Shown: piece by piece, positions 1-11,854 of the stretch
Position numbering within the stretch: the stretch's first letter is position 1
Layout: each line of letters begins with the position of its first letter
NCBI RefSeq assembly: GCF_000165425.1
Contig: NW_001799355.1
Location: 411,398 to 475,397, forward strand
Source of the DNA: Paramecium tetraurelia
Lineage: Eukaryota; Ciliophora; Oligohymenophorea; Peniculida; Parameciidae
Length of the DNA stretch: 64,000 bases
Direction: 5' to 3'
The notes under the pieces: model-generated
The model's input: only the letters and a program-made list of their open reading frames with translations
The model's database searches: none
Told to the model about the DNA's origin: nothing
Translations under genes and position numbers: made by a program

Positions 1-3000
1 TCCAAATTATGAATTTTATGATTAATATGACGGTTTACTTTCTGACTACGCATGCAAACAATTTTCAGATTGTGAATTTTTTGGATCCAAAGATGGTTAG
101 GTTGGTCTTTGCTACAAAAAGGATGAACCCATAACATGTTCACAATTAAATTAGTCATTTTGTGTAGTCGAATTTGCGACTTTGGAGTGCATGTGGAATC
201 TAGATGATAACGTATGTTAGGATGTACCAGAAGATATAAATTGTGATTCTATTTTTAAGATGAATGTTTCAAATTCCTCGTGTAGAAAGGCCAATTTAAA
301 TAGTGCAGATAAAAGTTGCTATTTCAACAGCAACGAAAGCTTGTGTAAGCCAATGTACATAAAAACAAATCTATCATGTCAAGACGTAGAAATCAATTAT
401 GCAGATGATTAGATCTCTAAACATGTACATTGTGCATTTACTAATTCTAATTGCTATATTATTCACATTGCAGAAGATTTCAAATGCTAAAGTACTGCAG
501 ATCAGACGAATGTGAGTGTGAAGAACATAAAGTTGTGCATTTCTCAAGTTGATAACACTTACATGTTTAATCTGTAAAAATACACATGCGATGTAATTAC
601 AACTGACACTGAACTGCTTAATTGTCATTTTCTCAATCAGAATGCTTGCATAAAGTTAACGAATAAATATAGCTCATTCAAATGTGTTTGGGATGACTCT
701 GAATGTCGAGACATAGTGAAATCAGATTATGATACCATTGAATGTAAGTATCGTAACCTTAATACATGTTTTATGAGCAACACAATATAATGCATTTACA
801 AGGATGATCTATGTTAAAACTATGCTCATGTGGATAGTATTTGTACTTACTCAGAGACAACCTTAGTATCACCTATGGTTTGTTAATCGAATGGTTGTCT
901 ATCTGATGGAAAACACTGCTTCTCAATTACAGTTGAGCCTGATTCGTATTACAGATGCAAATTTATGGGTTTGACCTAAGATCAATGTATCAATAAAACA
1001 TCATACACTAAATGTTATTGGAATGCAGACTTGGAATATTGTGATGATGCTAATCTAAGTACTCTTAAATGCGATGATGTTGTCAGTTAATAGACTTGTA
1101 CATCCATCAAGACTCCAGGCTAATATTGCAAATGGACCGATCTAGGCTGTGTCAATTTGGAAATTGAGTTGGATTGCAGAGAGTATGATAATCAATTTAA
1201 TGGGTGTATCTAATAAGAAACTAAAAGTTGCTATTATGATTTTAGATATAATCAATGCAGAGATGCTGCTTAAGTGTATGAGGCATGTTACGAAGGTTTA
1301 AGCAAGAAGGCATGCAAAGAAATTGCGAATGAAGTGTGCGTCATGGATCAGGGACAATGTTCAAGGATGACTTCCACTTTTTACACCTGCAGAGCCATCT
1401 ATAATAAGTTTGGTTGCTATTACATTGATTTGAGTTGCATCTGGGACGACGAGTTGGGTTGTCAACCATTCACTGACAAATTGCCATGTAATGAGTTACC
1501 CAAGGGATCAAATAGATACACTTGTAAATATAATGCTGTACCCATAAGTGGTGTTGAAGATTGCGAATAGTGCAATTGTTCATTCGATGATGCCACTCTC
1601 TCTTGCACTTATAGATTGTCTGGATTGTCCGTTTAAAACTTTGAACAAGTCGATCAATCCAATTATAATCAGATTAGATTAACACAATTGTGTGTGGATA
1701 TGAAGGATTATCATGATTGTATTGGAAATCTCATTGATTCTTGCAAATGGGTGAATGGATTATGTATCAACTCAGATTTTAAGGGTTGCGAGTCGTAGAG
1801 TATCAAGGCTTGTTTAGCCATAGAGAATGAGTTGTGTTCATGGAGAGATTATTCTTGTTACCCTTGGAATAAAAATAAATTTGAAATAGCCTTGGTTACT
1901 AAGAATGTATGTAAGCAATTGGATTAATCTTTGAATGCTAAATATGATGAAAACACTTAATCATGTATTCCTACTAAGTTTGAGGTGGATGATTGTAACA
2001 TTGTAAGTGTATCTAAAATCACTTGTCTTTCTATTCGCAATCATCCTTGCATTTATTAAGATGAACTCTGTAAGTTCTATTCCTCTAACTAACAACTTCC
2101 AAAATGTACAAACTACTAAAACATCAATTATTTAATCTGTTAATCCTTATCTCATATTGCCTGCAAATTTAATGCTGAGGCCTTCTAATGTGTCAATATT
2201 GATAGCAAAACAGATGGATGCTCAACAGTAGGATTGTCTCAAAAAGGTTGTGCATCCATTCAAACTGAAGCATGTTATTGGGATGGCTTTTCTTGTTAAA
2301 AGTTTTAACCTATCAATAATATCAATTAATGTGATTCCAAGACTATAATGAATAGTCTGGCTTGCAGTTAGGTTGCTTACTTAGATCGTCCTTGTTCATT
2401 CGATTCCTTGAAACAAGTGTGCACCAGCAAATTCAACAGACAAAGTAAGTGTGACACTCCAGGATTGAATAAGAGTGCTTGTTTATAGTTAGAAAATGAA
2501 GCATGCTAATATGTAAACAATAGATGCTAGAAGTTTGTGAATGGAAATTATAAATGTTATCAACTCACTTAGGTTAATAGTAAAGTATGTCAAATCTTAG
2601 AAACTGACACCTGTGCATATGATATCACAACCAACTCGTGTTATTCAATACTAAACTTTCTGTCTTGTAGTTCACTTGGTGTCAATGTAAATTCTTGTTC
2701 GATTCTGAGTAATTGTTCATGGAACAACGATGATAAGAAATGTCAATGCAACCAAATCGAAGTCAAAGATGTGTGTTACTCCAAAAACAAAGATACTTGC
2801 ATCCAAAATTCTAGTAATTGTCATTACTCTGCAGGACAATGCTATAAGAAGAAATGTTCAGACCTTCAAATTGGGGAGTGTCAGGGCATTGTTAATAAGG
2901 AGACGTGTTACATCAACTAAGACTATCAATGTCAAGGGGCTACTCAATGTGAAGACATCGTTTATCTATCCCAATCGTAAAATTGCAATCAATTCAATTT

Positions 3001-3769
3001 CAATGGTAGTGTGTGCATTACTATCAACAACTATTGTATCAGTGCCACAAATCTAGATGAATTGTGCATCAACAGTGATTGTTCCATCAATTCTTGTATC
3101 TTGGATCAAGGCATCTGCCGACCATTGAGTTGTCAAGACTTCAGTGAAGATGACTGTTTCCAAAATGAAGGGTGTGCTATGATTGATGGTTTGTGTGTAG
3201 AAGTTGAGAGTTGCAATCAAATCTCTGACCCTGCAATTTGTAGGATGGTGATAGTTGACAACAAACAATGCAGTTGGGAAGAGTATAGAATCTTGGATGA
3301 AAGCAAAATATGTACGAACTCTTAATGCGAATTGTATGGACCTGCTTATACGATATGCAATGGAAATGAAATCAACGGTAAAACGTGTGTGTTGGTCGAT
3401 TTGATCAAATGTAAAATGTGTGAGGAAATCACAGATGTGTGCATTTGCAATAATTCTAACAATGCATGTACCTTTGTTAATGGCAAATGCCAATCTATTT
3501 CTTGTGCTTCTTTTGATAACGAACAATTGTGCTCAGATTCTAAACGATGTTATTGGAGTCAACAAGACAAGGTCTGCAGAAAGATGTGCGTTCAAAATAT
3601 CAGGTAAGATTAATGCGAAGCCTTAATTTATGAATGTCATTGGAATCCCTACATGAAACTGTGTGAACAAGGTGTTGAAATCATCCCTGATATTAGTATA
3701 GACATTGATATCGACGAGCAATTTGGACAATTAATATTATTGAATCTGATTATTATTTTATCCATTTGA
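1..3769 (+). CDS. Cys-rich surface-antigen-like protein, 5' partial
   Basis: The frame starting at base 2 is open to TGA at 3767-3769 when TAA/TAG are read as Gln, giving about 1255 codons with no intron. The 5' end lies outside the window. Cysteines recur every few residues in modules such as CYYIDLSCIWDDELGC and CSWEEYRILD, usually with a Trp after a Cys. This periodic Cys/Trp layout is typical of Paramecium surface (immobilisation) antigens and related secreted Cys-rich proteins. The C-terminus ends in an acidic stretch and then a short hydrophobic tail (QLILLNLIIILSI), as expected of a GPI-attachment signal. Protein role at the ciliary or cell surface is inferred from the family. It could be another secreted Cys-rich family rather than a true serotype antigen, because I cannot see the N-terminus or the exact 8-Cys period. 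It converges on the lipase gene, with about 57 bases between the stops. Confidence 0.7.
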
Positions 3770-3826
3770 TAAAATATGTATAAACAATGTAATTGTATTA
3801 TTTTTATTATGCCATACAAATTTAAA

Positions 3827-4800
3827 TCATATTTCAATATCCTCTGTGAATGACTCTGTGCATGATCCACTAACATCGAAATAACTAGTATGATCTTATG
3901 AAGAATCTCCTATGATTGAATTTGCACAGGTGGGATCCTCGTCAGTTCCACTTGAACAAATCTATTCATAATTATACTCCAATTGTTACCTTGTATGACT
4001 TGTTATCGTGAGTGTACCAAACTTCTTAAGGTGGGTGTTTGTATGAGAATGAGGAAGGTGGTTGATGAATTACCATATCTCTATAGTGAGTCACTCTCCA
4101 GTGCTCTGTTGCAGCAACGTAACTGGTGAACCAAACAGCAAATTCGTGTGTTCCAATTCTAGGAGCTCCATAAGTGAAGAAATAATCAATTTTGTATCCT
4201 AATTTTTTTAAATCCACAGCAGCCAAATAAGCCACTGCTCCTCCCAAAGAATGTCCAGTAACTAACATTTTTGAAGATGGGTATTTGACTTTCAAGGCTT
4301 TTGCAGCAGCCAACACCTCTGCTGATACGTCATCATAAGTTTCCCAGAATCCCAAATGGACTTTGCAATTCTTGCAATCTCCGAAATCGTGTTTGAAGAA
4401 CTTGATGTTATTGTACCAATTGATAAAGTCTTGGGTGCCTAAAATAATATTTTATTTATTTTTTTCATACTTCGATACACTACCACTACCAAGTTCTCCT
4501 TTTTGTTGTATCCCACGTACGCTTGGGCATGGTGATCGGCCTTGTAGAATGCCTTCACTTCAACCATGTCTGGATGATGTTAGCAAAATGAACCACAATT
4601 CCAATTTGTAATGGTCTAAATGTAATTTCTAATAATGTTACCTTCAAACTGCATTTGGCCACTTGGGTGTAGTAGAAGAAGCTCTCGGATTGGGAATGCT
4701 GATAATTCTATTGCAAACCCATTAGTTTCTCGATTCTGTCCTCCACATTTCCATTGACAGCTGTCAATAAAAGACAAAGTGCTATTATTGAATACGTCAT
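3827..4800 (-). CDS. Secreted class 3 lipase
   Basis: A 295-residue alpha/beta hydrolase of the fungal-lipase-like class 3 family, which cleaves acylglycerol esters. It starts with a signal peptide (MTYSIIALCLLLTAVNG), so it is secreted or vesicular. Visible motifs in order: an oxyanion-region YRSTQDFINW near residue 100, the nucleophile elbow GHSLGG with Ser at about residue 165, the usual catalytic Asp region HYRDMV, and the catalytic His in KHPPQEVWY, followed by a Cys-containing tail. Three introns (4616-4641, 4439-4470, 3962-3989; 26, 32 and 28 nt) were placed by GT-AG ends and reading frame. The spliced length is exactly 296 codons including TGA. The neighbours are unrelated genes: the surface-antigen-like gene converges and the kinase diverges from it. 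Confidence 0.9.
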
Positions 4801-4928
4801 TTGTTTAATGATTATATTAATTGTTTATAATATTTCCGAGGTCCTCAAAAATCATTCTAATCATATATATATATTGGTCATTCTCAATATAAGATTTATA
4901 ATTGACAAGTTGATGATAATAATAATTT

Positions 4929-6010
4929 ATGGGCAATTAATGTAAAGGAGTCGGCGAAGAGAGAACTGTAAAATCCAACAATGGTCTCGCTCAAAATATC
5001 CCATCCAAAAAACCTAGATTATAAGATTTCAAGAAACTCAAAAAGCTGGGCTAAGGAGCCTACGGATCTGTCTTCTTGGTCGAACATAAAAATGAATTTT
5101 ACGCCATGAAGGAAATTGCCAAGTCCAGAATTCAAAAGAAAAGCACCAAACAACATATAGATTCTGAAAGGCAAATACTTCAATGCACTAAAAGTAAATA
5201 CCTTGTAGAACTCAAATATGCATTTCAAGATGACAGAAATCTCTACATGGTCGTCAATTATGTCAAAGGAGGAGAACTGTTCTTTCACATCAGAGAAGCA
5301 GGTAGTTTTACCCTAGAAATCTGCAAATTTTATTCAGCCCAAATACTTATGGCCTTGCTAGAATTGCACAACTAGAACATCATCTACAGAGATTTAAAAC
5401 CAGAAAATATCCTCCTGGATGAATAAGGACATGTAGTATTAACCGATTTCGGGCTAAGCAAACATTTATGCGATGATGAATTAACCAAAAGCATGTGTGG
5501 AACTCCAGAATACTTGGCACCTGAAATCATTACTTCCAATAATGGATACTCTTTCGAAGTCGACTACTACAGCTTAGTATTATAAATAATATCAGTAGGG
5601 ATGCATTATCTATGAAATGCTGAATGGTAAAACTCCATTCTACTCCACTAATAAAAGACAAATGTTTCAGGACAGATTGACTAGAAAAGTAACTTGGCCT
5701 GATTCTATTGATGAAACAGCCATCTCCCTAGTAAATGGGTTATTAGAAATTGATGTACTATATTTTAGTAATAAAATAGCCTTTAAAGCGATTATAAGGA
5801 GATGAAATAAAAAAGCATAAATTCTTCGAAGATATTAATTTTGATGAACTTAGGAATGTTAAACCTCCATACAATTTCAACTAATCATCTGCATCTAAGT
5901 TCTTCGAACAATTCAATAGCACTAACAAAACAACATGTTACACAACCGTATAACCAATGATTTAAGAATAACAATTTTAATTCTAAGAGTTTTCTTTTCC
6001 ACAAGAATGA
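4929..6010 (+). CDS. AGC-family protein kinase, probably N-myristoylated
   Basis: A 344-residue Ser/Thr kinase. The start at 4929 gives MGNQCKG, a consensus N-myristoylation signal with an adjacent Cys that could be palmitoylated, so membrane attachment is likely (inference). Kinase motifs follow in order: glycine loop GQGAYGS, VAIK-type Lys in AMKEI (about residue 61), YRDLKPEN with Asp about 155, DFG at about 173, and the AGC-type activation segment CGTPEYLAPE. The C-terminal tail carries a hydrophobic motif FQEFSF a few residues before TGA, which is the AGC regulatory FxxFS/TY/F motif. Two introns, 5577-5598 (22 nt) and 5755-5779 (25 nt), restore the frame, and the spliced length is 345 codons. 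There is no cyclic-nucleotide, PH or C2 domain, so the kinase domain plus tail makes up nearly the whole protein. The subfamily (PKA/PKG/PKC-like) is not resolved. Confidence 0.9.
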
Positions 6011-6743
6011 TAGAAAATATTATTCAAAATTATACAATATTTTTAATATCATATCTAATTAATTGTTGTTGTCTCCAAATAACAAAAACTTTGAAGATCT
6101 AAAATTAGAATTTGGAATTGTAAATATTTATATAAATTTACGTTTCTATTTTGAAGTAAACTAATAATATATTTATATATGTAGCACAGACTAAAGTGCA
6201 TTCAAGAATTCCAGAGTTCCAGAATTCCATCTAAATCTAAAATTAGTAATATTATATTAATTATTAATTATTGGTTGCAAGTTTTTCTATACATTTTACA
6301 CTTTTAGACTTCGATTTGAATTAACAAATAAAGATAAAAGTCTGTTTCAGCCATTATAATTATGACTATTAAAACCTATGAAAAATCTTTAGACCTAAAC
6401 ATGTTTGAAAAAATTACATAATTGAAATGAGGAGACTCCTAATTATCTTTGTTTAAAGTAGTTTATTGTTGAGACATAATTTTTTATTTATTAGCCTTAA
6501 TATATCAAGATATTAAATATTTTTATATTAGTATCTTGAATAAAGTAGAATTTCTAAAATCATATTCTTTTGAACTATTCCACAATTTTTATTTCTCATA
6601 GATAAACAAAAGTTATCTTTCTCTAAAGTAGTCATCAGAATTTTAATAATATCAATAAATCTGTAACATTAATTGATTATTGATAATATAATTAATTTAA
6701 GAAAAAGTCTTTATTTAAAGGTTTATTTAAAAAGTATTTATAG
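6011..6743. other. Intergenic, AT-rich
   Basis: No frame with recognisable protein or intron structure. It separates the kinase 3' end from the copine start and presumably holds the 3' UTR of one and the promoter of the other. I see nothing else in it. Confidence 0.6.
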
Positions 6744-9259
6744 ATGGGTTCAGGTTAAAGTAAAACCAAGAAGAAAGCTGCCTAACTAAAACAACCGAAA
6801 ATACAAAGTATTGTTTTTTAGACATTTTTTAGATGAGGAATTAAAAAGGTAACCCCAATATGAAGATGATGTGATTGATGCTGCTAATTTGGCTATAGCT
6901 ATTTAAAAAGAGGATCTTACTACAAATATAGAATTATTCGTTCATTGTGAAGGTTTGCCTAAGATGGATGCATTCTCATTAACAGATCCTGTTGTGGTTG
7001 CATATTACGAAAAGGAGTATGTTATATTATTAATAATTCTAGTGATAAATGGGTTTACATAGACAGAACAGAGATAATTCCAGAATCTTTAAATCCTAAA
7101 TTTGTTAAGACTTTTATAGTTAACTATATATTTGAGAGAAAACAAAAGTTAAGATTTGAAATTTATGACATTGATGATTTCGAAGCCATAGACAATTTAG
7201 AAAGATAAGAATTTATAGGTTTTGTAGAGTGTGAAATAAGAGACATTGTTTGTGCTCCAACTTAATCAATCTCAAGAACCATTATTAATAGAAAGTCAAA
7301 TAGAAAAAGAAATGGACTACTGCATATCAGAGGAGCAGAATATGATATGGGTGGTAATACAATTCTCTTCTAAATTGGATGTTAGTAGTTTACAACTAAG
7401 GCTGAAGTACTCTTAAGAATGTCGTACTTCACTGACAATAAGGATTGGATGCCAATTCATGCAACAGAGCCAATTAAATATTAAAAAAAACAAACTGTAC
7501 AATTTAATGATTTTTATCTTCCACTCAGTAAGTTTGGAAATAATGAATAAGCTCAAATCAAATTGGAAGTTGAAGAATACAATAAAACAAAAGGTACTAC
7601 TTAATTGGGAGAATGTGAAACTACACTACAACAGTTAATGGAAAACTCAGGTAAAACCCTCAGAATGACTAAAAATGGATTAATAGTTGGATAATTAAAA
7701 TTGATATAAGTGAAGTAACATAGTAGATACAGTTTTTTGAATTACATTTATTCAGGGGCAAAGATTTAAGTAATTGTTGCTTTGGATTTCACAAATTCTA
7801 ATCAAATTTCAAATGAAGAGGAAGGATAACCAGAATTATCAACGTCCAATGATTACATCAGTGCATTAAAGCAAATTTTAGGAATTCTACAATATTACAA
7901 TAATGAAAATAGGTATCCAGTGTATGGTTTTGGAGCTAAATTACCTCCCTATTATAATGTTGTCAGTCATTGTTTTGCTTGCACAGGAAATATATTTGAT
8001 CCTTATGTGTATGGAGAAGTTGATGAAATCATCAATTTATATAAAGAAATCTTGCAAGGAGTTGTGTTGCATGGACCAACAGTGTTTTCCTAAATTATCT
8101 CCTAAGCAATAGAGTTTGCAGCAAACGAAAAAGTAGATTAAAATAAGTATTTATTATAAAATATCTTTTTAAGTTAAAAATATTACATTCTTTTGATTTT
8201 GACGGATGGATCTATCAATGACATGCAATCCACAATAGAATAAATATATAGAGCATAAGAATATCCATTATCAATTATTATAGTTGGAATAGGCAAGGAA
8301 GATTTTAATAATATGAGAATTTTGGATGGGGATGATCCCTAACATAAAGTAAATAATACATAATAGCATAGTTACGTTCAAAAATTCATAATGATGACAT
8401 CAAAAGGGATTTGGTTCAATTTGTTGAATTTAATTCTGTCAGAGATAACTAAGATAAATTGGCTAAGGAGACTTTGGCAGAAATTCCAAGATAATTTCTG
8501 GAATATATGGAAAAGAATAAAATATATCCAGCTAAAGGGAAAAAAAATACCAAGGCTGCAACCAATGATTTTATCCATTCTAAAATTGACGAAATGAAGA
8601 AATTAAAAAAGAAAGAAGGTGTTATTAGTGGAAAAATTCCTTAATTTTTAAACTAATAAAAGGAGGAATTTATTAAACAATTAGTTTAATTAGGATATGA
8701 TCGATTAGCAGTTACAAATGTAATTAATAATGATGGAGTTCCTTGCAAAGATGTCAATTTAGTAATTGAAATTTTAAGTTAAAAATAAAAGTAAATGCAA
8801 ATGTAATAGCCAAGAGATGGCCATTTCTTGAGTAAAAGGAGTGAGATGGCTTAAAAGTTATTAGCTAATGTATCCTCATCAGACTCTAAAATTACACATA
8901 GAGTTTTTTGCATCAGATAAAGAAATAAAATTGATGAACTTATGTAATTAAAAAAACAAGAATCAAAAATTACAGCAACTAACTTTCTATTTAAATTAAC
9001 CGAACAAACCAAACCAAAACCCAAGCCTATTGTGGAATAGAAAAAATAAATAATTGAATCTTAAAATAACTATGAAACTACAAAAATAGGGTAAACTAAA
9101 GAAAATCTATGCCTAAATTGTGACTAAAATAAAATAGAACTAGTTTTTATACCTTGTGGCCATGCCTGTTCATGCTTACAATGTTATAAGAATCTATAGT
9201 ATTGCATCAGTTGTAAATAGAAAGTGCAAATGTTTGCTTAGATTGACTATAAATCATGA
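6744..9259 (+). CDS. Copine with C-terminal RING finger
   Basis: An 813-residue protein in four exons (introns 6808-6832, 7017-7042, 8349-8371); the spliced length is exactly 814 codons. The start gives MGSGQSK, a myristoylation-type N-terminus. Two C2 domains follow: the first shows SLTDPVVVAYYE and RTEIIPESLNPKF, typical of copines, and the second lies around the stretch FQIGCQQFTTKAEV. The copine vWA-like domain contains YPVYGFGAK, FDPYVYGEVDEII, LHGPTVFSQII and LLILTDGSI. C-terminal to that is a helical stretch (FIKQLVQLGYDRLAVTNVIN) reminiscent of a UBA domain. The last 50 residues are a C3HC4-type RING with CLNC, CGHACSCLQC and CISC. Copines bind membranes in a Ca2+-dependent way through C2 domains. 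The RING predicts E3 ubiquitin ligase activity, as in plant RGLG proteins, which however lack the C2 domains. The functional reading is inference. Confidence 0.9.
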
Positions 9260-10493
9260 TATATAATATAAAAATAAAATTACTTTAATTTTCAGAGTGA
9301 TATTTCGAACTTATTAGAACAATTTAAATTTTTTTATTGAAAGCTCAACCCTTTTTGTTGTTTAAAATAGCATTATATTAAGTTTTAATCTTTGAGAATA
9401 ATATTTAAAACTATCTAAGTAATTTATGATTAAAGAAATTAATTCTTTTTGTTAATTTAAATATTAAAATCTAAAATAAGTGATTTAAATAGGAATATTT
9501 TAATTTATGTAAAAAATAACACCACCATATTTTATTTCAACTGGAATTTGATTACTGATTTAATTCTTATGACCTACAATTCTATGTAATTATAAAATTA
9601 AAAATAACTTTTCATCAAAAAAAAACCTACTTGATGTGTTTAAATGAAAACACATAATAGTTCAAATTTACTTGAAATTTAGCTAGTTTTATATCAAACT
9701 TAAGAGAATGTAAATTTTCAGAGCAAAATCATTTAATTCAATTGTAATAAATATTTAAATATCAGAGACATTATAATATTTATATATAATTATTTCAATT
9801 TTTGTGATTAATATACACATCTTGAATTAGAATATGATATGTAGGATGAATTATTCTGAATTTCTTAGTTCCCTTTGTAGGAGAAATATCTTCGTTATAA
9901 ATATATATTCGCAAAGTTCATAACTAACTAGCTTCCAATGTATCTTATTTAAAATTTAATAACGACATAATACATTTAGAAATATTCTCACTTTTCTTGA
10001 TTAGATAAAGAGATAAGAAAAATTATAAAAAATTTATGTGTTCTAAATGTTTTGATTATAATGATTCATTCTTTTTTTTTTCCACCATGATATTCGGTGC
10101 ATACTCTTTGCTAGCCAGTCTGAACATGGGTCACCTATCCATTAGATATCTTTGCTGTCCACATTTTTTCTACAGTACAGGTCTTATTTCCTTAATTTGA
10201 GTTATTTGAGTTATTATTCATTATTTTATTATTACATTTAACTTAGTGAGCCAGAGCGTTTAAATAGCAAAAAAATATTCTATATAGTATATATTGGAAA
10301 ACAGCTTTGAAAAAGGAAAAAATTCTATTAAAAGAACCTTTGATGATTATGTTAAATGCTGATATCTCTTGAATAGGTGGAAAAGTCTCAGCTGAAACTA
10401 TAGAAAGGAAACATTTAAATTTATAAAACTAGTATTTTTATGCTCATAATTATTTTATAAAATTCAAAAATATTTTTTATTTTAAGAAATTGA
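9260..10493. other. Intergenic, AT-rich, with one GC-richer patch
   Basis: No gene recognised. Most of it is very AT-rich. Bases 10083-10195 are clearly richer in G and C than their surroundings and follow a T run. They do not form a convincing protein frame. Confidence 0.5.
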
Positions 10494-11208
10494 ATCAAAA
10501 TCAATATATAGTTTACAAATAAGGGATACTCATTAATTGAAGAACATCATTACAATAAACCTATAGGTAATAAACCCTCAAGTAAAAATTATACACTTAT
10601 GATTACAAGAGAAATTGGGTATTTGTTATATCATCAAATAGTATAAATTAAATACGTGATTGTTACAAATTTTATTATTTATTAAGTTGATAATTTAATT
10701 CAACGATAACAAAAGAACAAAGGAAATTCAATTAGTGAAATTCTTCCAAAGCTCAAATTAACAAGAATGAAAAAGTTACAAATTTTTAGGACTAATTCTA
10801 TTTTTGGATCAAGTATTTTTAATTAATCAAATAGAATAGAATTTAGAAAAATTGAGTAAAAAGGATTGGTCAATAATGATATTGCTATTAAATTTTAGGA
10901 AATTAGAGAATTTTCAAGAACTTTTGAAACAACTAAAAAAATAGTACCTTAAGAGGTAGATTAGATGATGAAGGATAAGGATGATAATGCTATACTCTTT
11001 AGGTTTGATTAGGATTAGACATATAAATTGTAAGGATAATTCAAATCCTGATGATCAGAATTTTAAATAGTAAATAGTAAATAGATTATATAATTTTAAG
11101 AATGGATATGAAGGAAAGAATTATCAAACGATTACAAAGTATTTGAATTTCAAAGGAATGAAGAGTTGCTTAATTAATTAAACAATTGATTTTAGCTTGA
11201 TTGAATGA
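10494..11208 (+). pseudogene. Possible gene relic, family not recognised
   Basis: A frame free of TGA runs from 10494 to the TGA at 11049-11051. It has protein-like composition: ITREIGYLLYHQI and then a basic stretch containing KLKLTRMKKLQIFRTNSIFG and an acidic C-terminal part. After the TGA another protein-like stretch resumes in a different frame (GKNYQTITKYLNFKGMK) and ends at 11206. There is no clear start and no canonical intron joins the parts. I read it as a decayed gene. It could also be a real small gene whose introns I failed to place, or chance openness, since TGA-only frames run long in AT-rich DNA. Confidence 0.35.
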
Positions 11209-11854
11209 AAAAATTCCAATCTCCGTAGGCAATTTTTGAAAAAAAATGATACCTACTATGAAAGAAAATCATTTTGTAAAGCTGATATTCAGAATACTAA
11301 TCTTCTATCTCAAATCTTTAGTCAAGATGATTGAATATACAATAAATTATAAATCTAGATGAATCTATTCATAATATATGCCTGAACAAATTTTTATACT
11401 TGAAACTGACTCATCTTATCAAAGATTTCAACTTATATTGAAAGTTCACATAATTTATCAATAGACTGTTTTTAAACATAATCATCGAAAGTTGTGGTGT
11501 GTACTTTCATGTATAATCAATCATATGATAGTTATTTAAATAGTCCTCATAAAAATTCAGTTTTTCAAAAAATAATCTTTGAGTTTTCAAAGAATTAAAG
11601 GAATAAAAAAATACAGATAGATTTAAACTTATATGTATTACCAACTCTCAGGGTGTTATTAATGATATTAAATATATGGTGATAGATATCTCTATCAGTT
11701 GCTTAATGTTTTCTGAAATTCATGGCAATCTTAGATGCTTAGACAATTTTTAGATTCTCTTTATTAATTTTCAGCAAAATTTATCTAATAGATGTAATAG
11801 AAAGAAATAAATTTTATTTAAAATTAACTTGTTTTAAATATTCTTTTATATGTA
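11209..11854. other. Intergenic, AT-rich
   Basis: No supported gene. It contains the downstream flank of the surface-protein gene that ends at 11855. Confidence 0.5.

Noticed and set aside
3053-3526. 157-aa minus-strand ORF opposite the Cys-rich gene
   Set aside because: Antisense shadow of a strongly coding plus-strand frame; no family pattern of its own.
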